Source: Alphaproteobacteria bacterium UBA828 (lineage in GTDB: Bacteria; Pseudomonadota; Alphaproteobacteria; UBA828). Taken from it: a DNA stretch of 14,275 nt. The first letter of the stretch is position 1. Each line of letters starts with the position of its first letter. Below are positions 13,501-14,275 of the stretch, one piece after another. The notes beneath the pieces were generated by a model. That model had not been told where the DNA came from and ran no database searches. It was given only the letters and a program-made list of their open reading frames with translations. The DNA lies in NCBI GenBank assembly GCA_002296185.1, contig DBHM01000009.1, positions 87,414 through 101,688 on the forward strand, given 5' to 3'. Made by a program: the position numbers and the translations under genes.

Positions 13501-14275
13501 GGCCCGATTAAATCAGGTAGTTGATCGATACGAAAGTATAGGTGAAAAACTTGCTATTTCAAATTTAGGTAATGAAGAGCGCGTTGATCTAAGTAAAGAG
13601 TACAGCGACCTGATGCCTGTTGTAGATGCAATTACAAAGCTAAGATCGATTCAGAGTGAAATAGAAAGTTTGGAAGGTATAGTCTCTGATGAACAAGGTG
13701 AAACTGAAATATCACTATTAGCAGAGGAAGAACTATTAGAACTAAAAAAAATTTTTGTAAATCTTGAGGATAAGATAAAAGTATTACTCTTGCCTAGGGA
13801 TGAGGCAGATCAAAAAAATGCAATGCTAGAGATACGTGCTGGTACTGGCGGAGATGAAGCGGCTTTATTTGCAGGTGATCTTAGTCGAATGTATCAACGT
13901 TATGCAGAATCCCATGGTTGGAAATTTGAGCTTGTGTCAGTTTCAGATACCGGGCTAGGTGGAATTAAAGAGACTGTATTGTCTATTAATGGAAAAGGAG
14001 TTTTTGCTAGACTTAAATTTGAGTCTGGTGTTCACCGAGTGCAGCGTGTACCTGAAACAGAAGCTAGTGGCCGTATTCATACGTCTGCAGCTACAGTAGC
14101 AGTCCTGCCGGAAGCTGAAGATGTTGATATTCAGATAGATGATAAGGATTTGCGTATAGACGTCTATAGAGCCAGTGGTCCAGGTGGTCAAAGTGTAAAC
14201 ACAACAGATAGTGCTGTTCGTATTACTCATGTTCCAACTTCTATAGTGGTTACTCAGCAGGATGAAAAATCTCAA
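13490..14275 (+). CDS. prfA: Peptide chain release factor 1 (5' part of gene; C-terminus beyond window)
   Basis: RF1 ends translation at UAA and UAG. From the ATG at 13490, inside the end of hisS, 262 codons run open to the window edge, of about 355-360 expected. Visible are the helical domain 1 and then EIRAGTGGDEAALFAGDLSRMY. The codon-recognition tripeptide is P188-E-T190 within HRVQRVPETEASGRIHTS, a PxT as in RF1 and not the SPF of RF2. The catalytic loop follows: RASGPGGQSVNTTDSAVRITH, with GGQ at residues 232-234. Positions agree with E. coli RF1. A prmC gene, which methylates this GGQ glutamine, often follows in related genomes but would lie outside the window. No separate promoter is apparent; expression with hisS is likely. 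Confidence 0.96.
   Translation, partial: MTLEARLNQVVDRYESIGEKLAISNLGNEERVDLSKEYSDLMPVVDAITKLRSIQSEIESLEGIVSDEQGETEISLLAEEELLELKKIFVNLEDKIKVLLLPRDEADQKNAMLEIRAGTGGDEAALFAGDLSRMYQRYAESHGWKFELVSVSDTGLGGIKETVLSINGKGVFARLKFESGVHRVQRVPETEASGRIHTSAATVAVLPEAEDVDIQIDDKDLRIDVYRASGPGGQSVNTTDSAVRITHVPTSIVVTQQDEKSQ

Noticed and set aside
13955..14275. Minus-strand open frame of 106 codons at the window end
   Set aside because: Antisense to prfA, which shows PxT and GGQ motifs in the plus frame.

Overview
The window looks like a core, housekeeping stretch of an AT-rich (not counted, clearly so by eye) alphaproteobacterium, probably an uncultured marine one. The gene string secA / parvulin isomerase / argJ / mutT / NDUFAF5-type methyltransferase / grxC / nitrilase-family amidase / DUF1178 / ubiG / lysC / RodZ-like / hisS / prfA is a recognisable alphaproteobacterial neighbourhood, and DUF1178 and the NDUFAF5-like protein point the same way. 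The HisRS has the ordinary bacterial motif 2 (RYERPQKG...QFHQ). It is not the divergent form of the Rhizobiales/Rhodobacterales/Caulobacterales group, so a Rhodospirillales-like or deeper marine lineage is more likely. TGA is used as a stop (argJ, nitrilase gene, hisS), so the code is standard.

Layout. Positions 1-1490 (minus) hold the first ~496 codons of secA, cut by the window edge. Facing away from it, 1705-4243 (plus) is a tight cluster: an exported parvulin-type foldase, argJ and mutT, the last two overlapping by 20 nt. From 4246 to 8255 the strands alternate. Three different class I methyltransferase genes lie on the minus strand (NDUFAF5-like, a small TehB-like one, and ubiG). They are interleaved with plus-strand grxC plus nitrilase-family amidase, and DUF1178. 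Each methyltransferase gene meets a plus-strand gene tail to tail with 2 nt, an 18-nt overlap, or 22 nt between them. From 8386 everything runs on the plus strand: lysC, overlapped by a FabK/nitronate-monooxygenase-like flavoprotein gene; a 248-bp AT-rich spacer with a 55-bp tandem duplication; a RodZ-like membrane protein; then hisS and prfA (overlapping by 11 nt, prfA cut by the window end).

How the genes fit together. Most products serve basic metabolism and information flow: protein export and folding (SecA, parvulin foldase), arginine and aspartate-family amino acid synthesis (ArgJ, LysC), nucleotide and metabolite repair (MutT, amidase), thiol redox (Grx), ubiquinone and respiratory complex I maturation (UbiG, NDUFAF5-like), cell shape (RodZ-like), and translation (HisRS, RF1).

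I found no mobile element, CRISPR array, RNA gene, phage gene or defence system, and no wholly new system. The points most worth a second look are the lost SAM-binding motif I in the NDUFAF5-like protein, a possible internal start for a regulatory-only LysC subunit, the 55-bp tandem repeat and palindrome upstream of the RodZ-like gene, and the apparent absence of comF, ptsP and ispG from places where related genomes often carry them.
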